From: Gammaproteobacteria bacterium
Lineage (GTDB): Bacteria; Pseudomonadota; Gammaproteobacteria; Xanthomonadales; SZUA-36
DNA length: 64,000 bases
NCBI GenBank assembly: GCA_024279945.1
Contig: JAJRRA010000077.1
Span: forward strand, 1 to 64,000
Direction of reading: 5' to 3'
Below the pieces are notes generated by a model. It did not search any database, had not been told where the DNA came from, and saw nothing but the letters and a program-made list of their open reading frames with translations. Every line of letters begins with the position of its first letter. Position 1 is the first letter of the stretch. Positions 8,494-16,664 of the stretch are shown here, one piece after another. The position numbers and the translations under genes are program-made.

Positions 8494-10236
8494 ATGCAGG
8501 GTTCAGTAAGTGATGTAGTTCTCGCGATACTCAAGAAACACGGTGTTCGTTATATCTGTGGCTTGCCGGCGGCTCAAATCGGTTTGATTATGCACGGGGC
8601 ATCAAGTGATCCCGACTTTACCTATGTAACAACTCGCCACGAAGAAGCGGCCGGCCATATGGCCCACGCCATATCCCGGGTTACGGATACCATGGGGGTT
8701 TGCTTTGGCACGGTAGGGCCGGGCGCCACCAATCTGGTGCCCGGTGTGGCTGCAGCGTACGCAGACAGCATTCCCCTACTGGTCATGACCGGACAAAATC
8801 AGGCGGCGGAAGTCGACCCCAGCAGAGAACAATTACAATCAGCGGACCAGTTGGCGCTATTCCGTTCGATCACCAAATGGAACGCCAGCATCCACCACGC
8901 CGAGCGCGCACCGGAGTTGGTTGAACGCGCCGTTCATATTGCGCGATCCGGGCGGCCCGGCCCGGTACATCTGGATATTCCATGCGATGTCGGCACGCAA
9001 TTGTGTGAGTATGATCTGGCGACGATACCTCCCTTTGAACTGATGCGGCCGATGCCAGGTCCGCAAGAACTTCAGCAGGTGCTGGAGACCCTGATGGGCG
9101 CCCGTAAACCGCTGCTGCTTGCCGGTGGTGGCGTGGTTCGTTCGGGCGCAACCGCAGAATTCCGGGCACTGCTTGAAGCGACCGGTTTTCCCGCTATCTC
9201 AACCATAATGGGCAGGGGTGTTTTGCCCCCGGATAGTGTTTTCAATATCGGATCAGGTGGTCTGGTTGCCGGTCAGTGTGTTATCGACGCATGCGAAAAC
9301 GCTGATGTGGTATTGGCTCTGGGGTGCAAATTCGGAACCTTTACACCGCTCAGTAAAGAACCGGCGTTCCCGAAACCGGCAGGACAAAAGATCATTCAGA
9401 TTGACATCGATGCGGAATCCATCGGCAAAGCTGCAGCGATCGATATTGGACTGGTCGGTGATGCAAAAAGCACCTTGCAGTCCTTGCTCGGCATGCTTGC
9501 AGATGCCCCTGAATCACAAATTACTTCGGACTGGCTGAGTTCCCTGAAAAAGTCACAGCAAAATCATCATGACTCGGTTGAGGCTGTCGCCAATGCCAAA
9601 GTAGTGGGTGGTGGCAGTGTATTGAATGAGGCGCTCGTCGCCCGCGCGATCAGTGAACTGATACCGGACGATGCCATTACCATCATCGATGGGGGGCAGG
9701 CCATGATGTGGGGGACGACTTTCATTCAGGCGGATGACCCAAATCGTATTCTGGCGGATCCCGGTATGGGGCATTTGGGTTTTGGTTTACCCTTTGCCAA
9801 TGCGGCAAAACTGGCACACCCCGGGCGGCCGGTTATCTGTGTTACCGGTGATGGTGCACTGGGTCTGACTATCCAGGAACTGGAAACGGCTGCACGTTAC
9901 GGGCTGAACATCGTGGTTGTGTTACTCAATGACAGCCACTGGGGTATGTACAAGCCGTTTGGGGAAATGTTGAATAATCCAAACTTCGGCACGCAATTGA
10001 CCAAGGTTGACTTTGCAAAAATTGCCGAAGGTTTTGGTTGCCATGGTGAAAATATTTCTACGATTGAGGCCTTGCCCGAAGCATTTCAGCGCGCCCTGAC
10101 AGCCGGCAAGCCGGCGGTGATCAACGTTGAAGTGGAGTACACGCCACACCCGATGGACTTCATGTGGCCCGGTGTCATCCTGCATGGCTTCCAGTTTCCC
10201 GAGCCGGAACAGGCAAGGATGCAGGCGATCGCGTAA
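8494..10236 (+). CDS. thiamine-diphosphate-dependent enzyme, acetolactate synthase / benzoylformate decarboxylase superfamily
   Basis: About 580 residues in the three-domain layout of ThDP decarboxylases and carboligases. The catalytic Glu50 lies in RHEEAAGHMAHA. The cofactor-binding motif GDG (452-454) through LLND (Asn479) is intact. The chosen start, ATG 8494, is preceded by AGAGGTG at 6 bases. An in-frame ATG at 8440 would overlap the SDR and has no such site; ATG 8488 is also possible. The central domain shows no clear FAD signature by eye, so a dedicated catabolic lyase or decarboxylase is as likely as acetolactate synthase, and no regulatory subunit gene is adjacent. It converges on nuoN with a 13-base gap. 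Confidence 0.85.
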   Translation: MQGSVSDVVLAILKKHGVRYICGLPAAQIGLIMHGASSDPDFTYVTTRHEEAAGHMAHAISRVTDTMGVCFGTVGPGATNLVPGVAAAYADSIPLLVMTGQNQAAEVDPSREQLQSADQLALFRSITKWNASIHHAERAPELVERAVHIARSGRPGPVHLDIPCDVGTQLCEYDLATIPPFELMRPMPGPQELQQVLETLMGARKPLLLAGGGVVRSGATAEFRALLEATGFPAISTIMGRGVLPPDSVFNIGSGGLVAGQCVIDACENADVVLALGCKFGTFTPLSKEPAFPKPAGQKIIQIDIDAESIGKAAAIDIGLVGDAKSTLQSLLGMLADAPESQITSDWLSSLKKSQQNHHDSVEAVANAKVVGGGSVLNEALVARAISELIPDDAITIIDGGQAMMWGTTFIQADDPNRILADPGMGHLGFGLPFANAAKLAHPGRPVICVTGDGALGLTIQELETAARYGLNIVVVLLNDSHWGMYKPFGEMLNNPNFGTQLTKVDFAKIAEGFGCHGENISTIEALPEAFQRALTAGKPAVINVEVEYTPHPMDFMWPGVILHGFQFPEPEQARMQAIA

Positions 10237-10249
10237 CTCAGGTCAGGGA

Positions 10250-11620
10250 TCAACCCAGCCGTTCGAGCAGCAACTGCGCCGCCAGGCCGATGCCCACCGT
10301 AAAGGTAAAGCTGATGCCCAGCACCCATGTCAATAGTGGCATCGATGCAGTGGCTGATACTGCATCGTCAGCGGACTCGTGATACATCGGTATAACGATA
10401 CGCAGATACACCGCCAGTGACAGAACGCTGTTGAGTATCGCTATGACCGCCAGCCAGGTGAAGCCGGCATCCATCGTGGCACCAAATAACAAAAACTTGC
10501 CAACGAATCCGGCGAGCGGCGGAATGCCGGCCAGCGAGAGAAGAAACACGGCCATCACGACACCCAGAACGACATGAGTGCGGCCAACACCTGAGAACTT
10601 ATTGAGCGTTTGCCCGGTGCGCATGATGATGGCAAAGGCGCCCAGGTTCATGGCGGCGTAGGCGGCAGCAAAAACAATGATGGACTTGATCGCAATAGGG
10701 CTGCTAGCCATCGCAACAATACCAAGCAGAAAATAACCCGCCTGCGCAATGGATGAGTAGGCGAGTAACCGGACAACATTTTCCTGTACCAGTGCGGCCA
10801 GGTAACCATAGGTCATGGTCAGCACGGCCACTACGGCGATGACTTCCGGCCAACCGGTGTTTATGGGTAAATCGCGCACCACCTGCGCCAGGGCCAGGAT
10901 CGCGCCAATTTTGGGTATCACCGACAGGTAAGCGGCAATTGATACAGGAGCCCCTTCGTAGGCATCCGGTGCCCAGAAATGAAACGGCACCAGTGAAGCC
11001 TTGTAACCCAGTCCAACGATAACGGCGATCAGGCCAACGGCGGCGATGACCGGTTTGGTCTCCAGGCGGGGCAGTTCGCTGAGCAGGGTTGACCCGGTTC
11101 CTCCAAACCAGTAACTGAGACCAAAGATCATTATCGCGCCCGTGACCGAGGCGAAGACGAAAAATTTCATGGCGGCTTCGGTGGCGGTATCGTTTCGCGG
11201 ATAGGCCACCAACGCGAAAGAACTCAGGCCGGTCAGTAATATGCCCAGCACCAACAGCATAGTGTCGCCGGCGCCAGCCAGTACCAGTGCACCCATGGTG
11301 GCCAGGCAAATTAGCACGTAAACGGTTCCTTCCCGGTCGCTGCCGCCAAGTTCTGAACGTGCCATCAGAATGGACAGCGCGGTCGCGGGTAACAGGATGA
11401 GCTTGGCCCAGACACTCAGTGCATCAATGCGGTAGGTGCCACTGAAGGCGGTAGTGTCTGCACCCAGCAGGGGCAGGGTCAGGCCGGTTGCCAGCAGCAG
11501 GCCGATCAGGGTAACGACCAGGGCAATACGAGGCCGGCGCAGCATCTCGGCTACCAGTGCGAAGACGATGGTTAAAAGTACGGTGATCTCCGGGATCAGA
11601 TAGCTGAGATCATCCGCCAT
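10250..11620 (-). CDS. nuoN: complex I-like antiporter subunit N
   Basis: 456 residues, somewhat shorter than E. coli NuoN. It is one of three antiporter-like pump subunits of the membrane arm. The helix-7 and helix-8 lysines are kept (Lys207 in LGYKASLVPFHFW and Lys237 in VIPKIGA). The helix-5 glutamate that canonical NuoN carries in a GIELIS-like segment is Leu128 here (GILLTG). That residue is one of the charged positions needed for proton pumping, so this channel may be altered. The gene shares one base with nuoM (TAATG) and is the last of the operon. Confidence 0.9.
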   Translation of the reverse strand: MADDLSYLIPEITVLLTIVFALVAEMLRRPRIALVVTLIGLLLATGLTLPLLGADTTAFSGTYRIDALSVWAKLILLPATALSILMARSELGGSDREGTVYVLICLATMGALVLAGAGDTMLLVLGILLTGLSSFALVAYPRNDTATEAAMKFFVFASVTGAIMIFGLSYWFGGTGSTLLSELPRLETKPVIAAVGLIAVIVGLGYKASLVPFHFWAPDAYEGAPVSIAAYLSVIPKIGAILALAQVVRDLPINTGWPEVIAVVAVLTMTYGYLAALVQENVVRLLAYSSIAQAGYFLLGIVAMASSPIAIKSIIVFAAAYAAMNLGAFAIIMRTGQTLNKFSGVGRTHVVLGVVMAVFLLSLAGIPPLAGFVGKFLLFGATMDAGFTWLAVIAILNSVLSLAVYLRIVIPMYHESADDAVSATASMPLLTWVLGISFTFTVGIGLAAQLLLERLG

Positions 11621-13089
11621 CAGAACTGCAGAGCCGCTGTGGTTTTATGGATGACATCAAGCACCCAGGCCGGTGCGATGCCGACCACGATAATCAGTAT
11701 CAACAACGGACCCAGCGTGAGTACTTCACGGGTATTCAGATCGCTCATACCGGTCCACTGCTCGCGAGGTTCGCCAAGAAAGATTTTGCCAATCGCTCTG
11801 AGATACAGGCCGGCGGTGATGACGATACCGAGGATAACGATAATGGCAACGGGCTCGACCTGTAGTGTCGCCAGGAAGATCTGGAACTCGGCGGGAAAGT
11901 GGGCCAGTCCGGGCAAGCCCAGCGAGGCGAAGGCGGCCAGTACGAAGGACCAGCCAAGTATCGGCACGACCTTGAGCAGGCCGCCAAACTGATCCATCTC
12001 GCGCGTTTTGGCGCGGTCCTGCAGCATGCCGACGAGGAAGAACAGGGCTCCGGTAACCAGCCCGTGGCTGACCATCTGCAATACCGAACCATCCAGTGCG
12101 GTGGCTCGTATGGCCGGATCGAGCGCGAGTGCGGCGATGGCGACCCCAACAACGATATAGCCCATGTGATTGACCGATGTATAAGCGATCAGGCGTTTGA
12201 GGTCACTTTGCGCCAGGGCAGCAAAGGCGCCGTAAAGGGCGGCGATCACACCAAATGTAAGGATGACAATTCCGGCATCCCGAAAAGCCTCCGGCGTCAT
12301 CTGCAGGGCAAAACGGATCAGGCCGTAGGTGCCGAATTTCAACATCACCCCGGCGAGGATCACACTGCCGGCGGTGGGTGCCTGGACATGTGCGGCCGGT
12401 AACCAGGTATGGAAGGGAAATACCGGTGTCTTGACGGCAAAGGTGAACAGCATGGCTACCAGCGCCAGCATGGCCGCAGTGCCGCTTAGCGGTGGATTAT
12501 CGATCCAGACCCGCATATCAAAAGTATTCGGGTCACTGCCCAGGTACATCCCGAGGATGGCCAATAACAGCGGCAGACTGCCCAGCAAGGTATAGATGAA
12601 GAACATCAGTGCTGCACGTTGACGGTCTTCGTGCCCCCAACCGGCGATCATGAAATACATGGACACCAGTGATACTTCGAAGAAAACGTAAAACAGGATT
12701 GCATCCAGAGCGGTGAATACGCCGATGGCAGCCGTTTCCAGCAACAGCAACAGCACCACGAAGGCATGGGGCCGTTCACGTACCTTGGCGGAATAAATAA
12801 AAGTCAGGAAGAACAGCAGGGCGCTCAGCAGTACCAGTGGAAGACTGATGCCGTCCACACCCACCCGATAGGCCGCTCCGATCGCAGGCATCCAGTCCAT
12901 CTGTTCAATCTGTGCGAAGCCGGTTTCGTTGACACCGCGTGACCACATCCACAGGGCGCCCAATAAGGTCAGTCCGCTGGTGATGATACCGATTGCGTGC
13001 ACGACTGGCCGGGGCGCCTTGCGCAACATCATGATGAGTAGCGCTCCGACGAGCGGCAGGAACACGGTGAGGGACACAATAGGAAGCAC
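11620..13089 (-). CDS. nuoM: complex I-like antiporter subunit M
   Basis: 489 residues, normal length for NuoM, with about 14 membrane helices. The key pump residues are present: Glu138 in FFEVSLVSMYFMIAGWG, and Lys220 in VKTPVFPFHTWLPAAHVQAP. The helix-8 region LKFGTYGLIRF and the DLKRLIAYTSVNHMGY segment are canonical. It lies 15 bases after nuoL and overlaps nuoN. By sequence this subunit should be able to move protons, which contrasts with the degenerate catalytic part of the same operon. Confidence 0.93.
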   Translation of the reverse strand: MLPIVSLTVFLPLVGALLIMMLRKAPRPVVHAIGIITSGLTLLGALWMWSRGVNETGFAQIEQMDWMPAIGAAYRVGVDGISLPLVLLSALLFFLTFIYSAKVRERPHAFVVLLLLLETAAIGVFTALDAILFYVFFEVSLVSMYFMIAGWGHEDRQRAALMFFIYTLLGSLPLLLAILGMYLGSDPNTFDMRVWIDNPPLSGTAAMLALVAMLFTFAVKTPVFPFHTWLPAAHVQAPTAGSVILAGVMLKFGTYGLIRFALQMTPEAFRDAGIVILTFGVIAALYGAFAALAQSDLKRLIAYTSVNHMGYIVVGVAIAALALDPAIRATALDGSVLQMVSHGLVTGALFFLVGMLQDRAKTREMDQFGGLLKVVPILGWSFVLAAFASLGLPGLAHFPAEFQIFLATLQVEPVAIIVILGIVITAGLYLRAIGKIFLGEPREQWTGMSDLNTREVLTLGPLLILIIVVGIAPAWVLDVIHKTTAALQF

Positions 13090-13104
13090 TCGGGCGTCTC
13101 CTTA

Positions 13105-14934
13105 TCAGTAAATCAGTAATGCAAACAACAGGGTCACAAAAATCACTGCTGTGCTCACAACGGTAATGGCCATTTCGCGGTGAATCAGGCCGCTCTGTAA
13201 GGCGCGGGCGCGGCTGCCGAGTTTAATTGTGCCCCGCACCAGAGAAAATATCAGGCCATCGATGCCCTGGTCATCACTACGGCGTACGGCTCGGCCCAGG
13301 TTGAGCCCAAGCTGTCCCACACCAAGCACGGCTGCATACAGAGCGCGTTCCACCCGTTCACAGGCATGTGCAATGGCGAATGCGGGGCGCACCATCCAGT
13401 TATCAAAGCCGCCGGCGATGGCAAAACCGTGCTGTGCCCAGGGCAGCAGTGGCCCCAGCAGTCGCGCGCCCGGAATAAACCAGCCCAGCGCCAGGCCCGC
13501 CAGTGCAGCGCTCAGTCCGAGTATTTGAGCCAGGACATTTTCAGACAACGATGCGTGTAACAATGGCTCAATGGAAGGAAAGGCAGCCCCCAGGACGACG
13601 GCCAGTGTGACCAGTCCGGCCATCCCTGCACCCATCCAGCGTAGTGCCGAATTGGTCCCCGGAACGTTGCGCTCCTGACGCTCACCATGCCACAAAATAT
13701 ACAACGCCCGGGCCATATAGGCGCCGGTCAGCACGGTGCCTGCCAACGCAAACGAAGCAAGTACAGGCGCATGGGGTGAGGCCAGTGAAGCGGCGATAAT
13801 GGCGTCCTTGGAAAAGAAACCGCTCAAAGGCGGTATACCTGCCAGCGCCAGTGCAGCCAGTGCGAAACCCAAAAATATGCCCGGGCGGTCACGACCGGCA
13901 CCTTCCAGATCAGCCAGCGCTGTTGTTTCACGGCTGTGCTGGAACACACCTGCGCCGAGGAACAGGGAACTCTTGATGGCGGCGTGAGCGACCAAATGCA
14001 GCAGTGCGGCCAGCGGCACACCGGCTCCTACCGCCACCAGCATCAGGCCGTACTGACTGGAAGTTGATGCGGCCAGCAATCGTTTGAGATCGCGTTCACT
14101 CAGCGCGATCAGCCCGGTCACAACGGCCGTAATACCACCGACAATTCCGATCACCAGCAGGGTTTCCGCTGGCAGCATTGGCGATGTACGAATCAACAAA
14201 ATCGCTCCGGCCGCGACCAGAGTGGCCGAATGAAGTAGTGCCGAGACGGGTGTGGGGCCCGCCATGGCGCGCTGTAACCAGTCGTGCAATGGGGTCTGTG
14301 CCGATTTGCCCATAGCGGCGACCAGTAGTAGAAGTCCGGCCGCAACAGCCGCCTGGCCGCCTGTCTTTAGTGTGGCGGCGATATTGCTGCTGCCCGCGTC
14401 GGCAATGAGAATGAACACTGCGATATAAAGCCCCAGGTCTGCACTGCGTGTATAGAGGAAGGCGCGGGTGGCGGCGGATTTGACGCCGGGGCGCCGGTAC
14501 CAGAAACCGATTAACAGGTAACTACTCAGGCCGATGAGTTCCCATGCTGCCAGCAACAAGATCCAGTCGCCGGCAAGCACCAGCGTTTGCATGGCGGAAA
14601 TAAACAGCAGCATGGTGGCGAAGAAGCGTACTTTTTCGCTGTCCTGTTTCATGTAACCCACTGCATAGATCAGCACCAGGCTGCCAATCACGGCAACCAG
14701 GCTTGAAAGCAGCGCGGTTAAAGGGGAGGCGAGCAGGAGCAAGGGCATATCCGGCAGGCCGGGGAGGATCAATTCACTGCTGATGCCGTTGAAGGAATTG
14801 GCCAGAAGTCTGATGCTGGCGAGCAAGCCAACGGCGGCGCCCAGCAGCGCCAGCGCGGCGGGTACACGCCGCAGTATTAATATTAATACTGCGGCGCTTA
14901 GTGGCGCGAGAATCGCAATGGCGACGGGATTCAT
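13105..14934 (-). CDS. nuoL: complex I-like antiporter subunit L
   Basis: 609 residues, normal NuoL length, including the C-terminal extension with the lateral helix. Glu132 lies in WELIGLSSYLLIGF. Lys210 and the following stretch read MGKSAQTPLHDWLQRAM. LLHSATLVAAG and DLKRLLAASTSSQYG are the expected helix-8 and broken-helix signatures. NuoL also resembles Mrp antiporters and the DabB subunit of inorganic-carbon pumps, but the presence of J, K, M, N, H and A beside it shows a complex I-type membrane arm. The start overlaps the nuoK stop (ATGA). Confidence 0.93.
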   Translation of the reverse strand: MNPVAIAILAPLSAAVLILILRRVPAALALLGAAVGLLASIRLLANSFNGISSELILPGLPDMPLLLLASPLTALLSSLVAVIGSLVLIYAVGYMKQDSEKVRFFATMLLFISAMQTLVLAGDWILLLAAWELIGLSSYLLIGFWYRRPGVKSAATRAFLYTRSADLGLYIAVFILIADAGSSNIAATLKTGGQAAVAAGLLLLVAAMGKSAQTPLHDWLQRAMAGPTPVSALLHSATLVAAGAILLIRTSPMLPAETLLVIGIVGGITAVVTGLIALSERDLKRLLAASTSSQYGLMLVAVGAGVPLAALLHLVAHAAIKSSLFLGAGVFQHSRETTALADLEGAGRDRPGIFLGFALAALALAGIPPLSGFFSKDAIIAASLASPHAPVLASFALAGTVLTGAYMARALYILWHGERQERNVPGTNSALRWMGAGMAGLVTLAVVLGAAFPSIEPLLHASLSENVLAQILGLSAALAGLALGWFIPGARLLGPLLPWAQHGFAIAGGFDNWMVRPAFAIAHACERVERALYAAVLGVGQLGLNLGRAVRRSDDQGIDGLIFSLVRGTIKLGSRARALQSGLIHREMAITVVSTAVIFVTLLFALLIY

Positions 14935-15242
14935 CCCTTCAACTCCACGGCTTCTTCCATTTCCACCGAACCTTTGGCCCGGAAGCGGGCAATGGCCACG
15001 CCGAAGCCCACCGCCATCTCTATCGCCATTACGGTCATGATGATCAGCACAAACATCTGTCCGGCCGGGTTGTCCGGGTGCAGGTAACGCCAGAATGCGA
15101 CCAGGTTGACCATGGCTCCGGCAAGAATCAGTTCCACCCCCATCATAATCATAACCAGGTTGGTTTGTGACAACGCACCATAGATGCCCACGCCAAACAG
15201 TGCAGCCCCGGTTATGAGTGCGAGAATTAGCTCAAGACCCAT
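14931..15242 (-). CDS. nuoK: complex I-like subunit K
   Basis: 103 residues with three membrane helices. The two conserved glutamates of the proton path are present: Glu37 in MMGVELILAGAMVNLVAF and Glu75 in VMAIEMAVGFGVAI. Length and sequence are those of ordinary NuoK. It overlaps nuoJ by 11 bases at its start and nuoL by 4 bases at its end, as expected for a translationally coupled operon. Confidence 0.94.
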   Translation of the reverse strand: MGLELILALITGAALFGVGIYGALSQTNLVMIMMGVELILAGAMVNLVAFWRYLHPDNPAGQMFVLIIMTVMAIEMAVGFGVAIARFRAKGSVEMEEAVELKG

Positions 15243-15768
15243 GTTTATTGCTCCGTGAGATGGGCTTTATGGCGACAGCGGTAGCGGCGATCATGGCGGT
15301 TAAAATGGTGATGCCGGCCGTTTCGAAAATCAGCATGGAACGCCCCAGCAGTTCGAGCCCCAGATCGACTGTTTGCTGTCCGGCATCGGGTGCAAGGCTC
15401 ACCACGGGGCCCCAGTCGACAAAAACGGCGACCACTACTGCGGTGATAAATGATACAAACCCGGCGCCCAGTGACAGGCGTTTCTGGTGGGTCATTTCCA
15501 TCTTGCCGAGCCCTCCAGGGTCCATCATGAACATCACCATGAAAATTGCCATGATGCTCATTTCGGTGGCCATCATCATGATCTGCAATACCCCCAGAAA
15601 CTCGGCCTGCATGCTGAGGAACATGGCGCCGAGGGCAGTCTGTGAAAACAGTAGCGCCAGCGCGGAGCGCACCATCGAGTAGGTGCGAAAAACAACGATC
15701 CCGAACCACACCGCGGCGAGGCCAAAAAAACCGATGAAGAACATTTGCCCGGACAGTTGCTCCCACAT
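15232..15768 (-). CDS. nuoJ: complex I-like subunit J
   Basis: 178 residues with five membrane helices. The start MWEQLSGQMFFIGFF at 15768 gives a normal NuoJ; the open frame extends further upstream but that part is antisense-like filler inside nuoH. The helix-3 region LFSQTALGAMFLSMQAEFLG and MMATEMSIMAIFMVMF correspond to the conserved pi-bulge area of NuoJ. In standard operons nuoI lies between nuoH and nuoJ; here nuoJ starts one base inside the nuoH stop (TAATG), so nuoI is cleanly absent. Confidence 0.9.
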   Translation of the reverse strand: MWEQLSGQMFFIGFFGLAAVWFGIVVFRTYSMVRSALALLFSQTALGAMFLSMQAEFLGVLQIMMMATEMSIMAIFMVMFMMDPGGLGKMEMTHQKRLSLGAGFVSFITAVVVAVFVDWGPVVSLAPDAGQQTVDLGLELLGRSMLIFETAGITILTAMIAATAVAIKPISRSNKHGS

Positions 15769-16460
15769 TATGGAAATACCAGTACGAGTATGCCGACGAG
15801 GAAGATATTGAGCAGCGCCAGCGGTACGCCCAGCTTCCAGCACCAGGCCAGCAGGTGTTCCTCGCGGATGCGCGGCATCGTGCGTCCAGCCAGAAGCATG
15901 GTGACGCTTACCGCCAGTATCTTGATGGCGCTCCATGCCCAGGGCGGCAGCCAGGGGCCTTGCCACCCACCGAGGTAGAAAATGACGGTTGCTGTCGCCA
16001 AAGTGACAATCAGCACCAGGCGTCCCAGGCGGAATACCGCCAGGCGCACCCCGGTATATTCAGCCTCCACGCCACCGGCCAGTTCGCCTTGCGCAGTCGG
16101 TAAGTCAAACGGTGGCAGAAAAGCCAGCGCCATGGCTGCAACGAAAAACAGTACAAAGCCCAGTGGTTGATAGATGATGTTCCACAGGTCAGCCTGAGAG
16201 ACCACGATCTGTGTGGTCAGCAGCGACTCGGCACGCATTACAACGGCCGTTATCGGCATGACGATGAGCATGGCGTAGGCGATCAACTGGCCCAGAAAGC
16301 GCCAGCCTCCGACCATGGCATAAGCACCATCCGGTCCCCAGCCAGCCATTAGTAACGCGACCAGCACATAGACCAGCGCAGCGTTAATGAACAGAGCACC
16401 GGTGGCAAGATCGGTGATGATAAGGCCTGAGGTCAAAGGTATGACCGCGGCAGCAAGCAC
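15768..16460 (-). CDS. nuoH: complex I-like subunit H, C-terminal part after an in-frame stop
   Basis: About 230 residues, continuing in the same frame as the fragment at 16464-16664 after TAG-GCA, and possibly reinitiated at the GTG at 16460, for which no clear Shine-Dalgarno is visible. It contains the NuoH core: GWGPDGAYAMVGGWRFLGQL and PPFDLPTAQGELAGGVEAEY, the latter matching the PFDLPEAESELVAGFHTEY region that lines the quinone chamber. Two conserved features differ. The SYE-type glutamate after the first loop is AYA here, and the AE-x-NR stretch before PFDLP is replaced by LAFLP. These residues connect the quinone site to the membrane charge path in complex I, so quinone coupling is probably lost or changed. 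Confidence 0.8.
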   Translation of the reverse strand: MLAAAVIPLTSGLIITDLATGALFINAALVYVLVALLMAGWGPDGAYAMVGGWRFLGQLIAYAMLIVMPITAVVMRAESLLTTQIVVSQADLWNIIYQPLGFVLFFVAAMALAFLPPFDLPTAQGELAGGVEAEYTGVRLAVFRLGRLVLIVTLATATVIFYLGGWQGPWLPPWAWSAIKILAVSVTMLLAGRTMPRIREEHLLAWCWKLGVPLALLNIFLVGILVLVFP

Positions 16461-16463
16461 TGC

Positions 16464-16664
16464 CTAGATCAACAGCAGCACCGGAGCAACTTCAAAAAAA
16501 ATCCGGTCGGGCTTGCGCGGTACGATGGACTCCCGGCCCAGCAGCGCAATGCCGGCATGTATCGGTGCGGTTAGGCGGAATTGTCCGCTTGCGATCCAGG
16601 CTTCGAGTACTGCAACCAGATAAGCTCCGAGCAGCAACAACAGCAGTATCAGCACGGTCGTCAT
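16464..16664 (-). CDS. nuoH: complex I-like subunit H, N-terminal part ending at an in-frame TAG
   Basis: 66 residues: first membrane helix, then TAPIHAGIALLGRESIVPRK and PDRIFFEVAPVLLLI, matching the NuoH segment around LADGIKLLLKEDIIP-ADR-LFLLAPVLA. The frame then meets TAG (16466-16464) and continues in the same frame as A-VLAAAVIPL, the expected next part of helix 2. Thus a single base separates an intact NuoH of about 298 residues from this split form. The usual ERK-x-GRMQGR-GPN loop after helix 1 is also missing. The start overlaps the stop of the B-D fusion gene (ATGA). Pseudogene, sequencing error, reinitiation and readthrough are all possible. Confidence 0.75.
   Translation of the reverse strand: MTTVLILLLLLLGAYLVAVLEAWIASGQFRLTAPIHAGIALLGRESIVPRKPDRIFFEVAPVLLLI

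Noticed and set aside
15769-15966. Longer upstream start for nuoJ
   Set aside because: The extra 66 residues lie in nuoH coding sequence and resemble no NuoJ; the start at 15768 forms the usual TAATG overlap.
16464-16466. TAG in nuoH as pyrrolysine
   Set aside because: Pyrrolysine use is known only in certain archaea and a few bacteria with methylamine enzymes; nothing in the window supports it.
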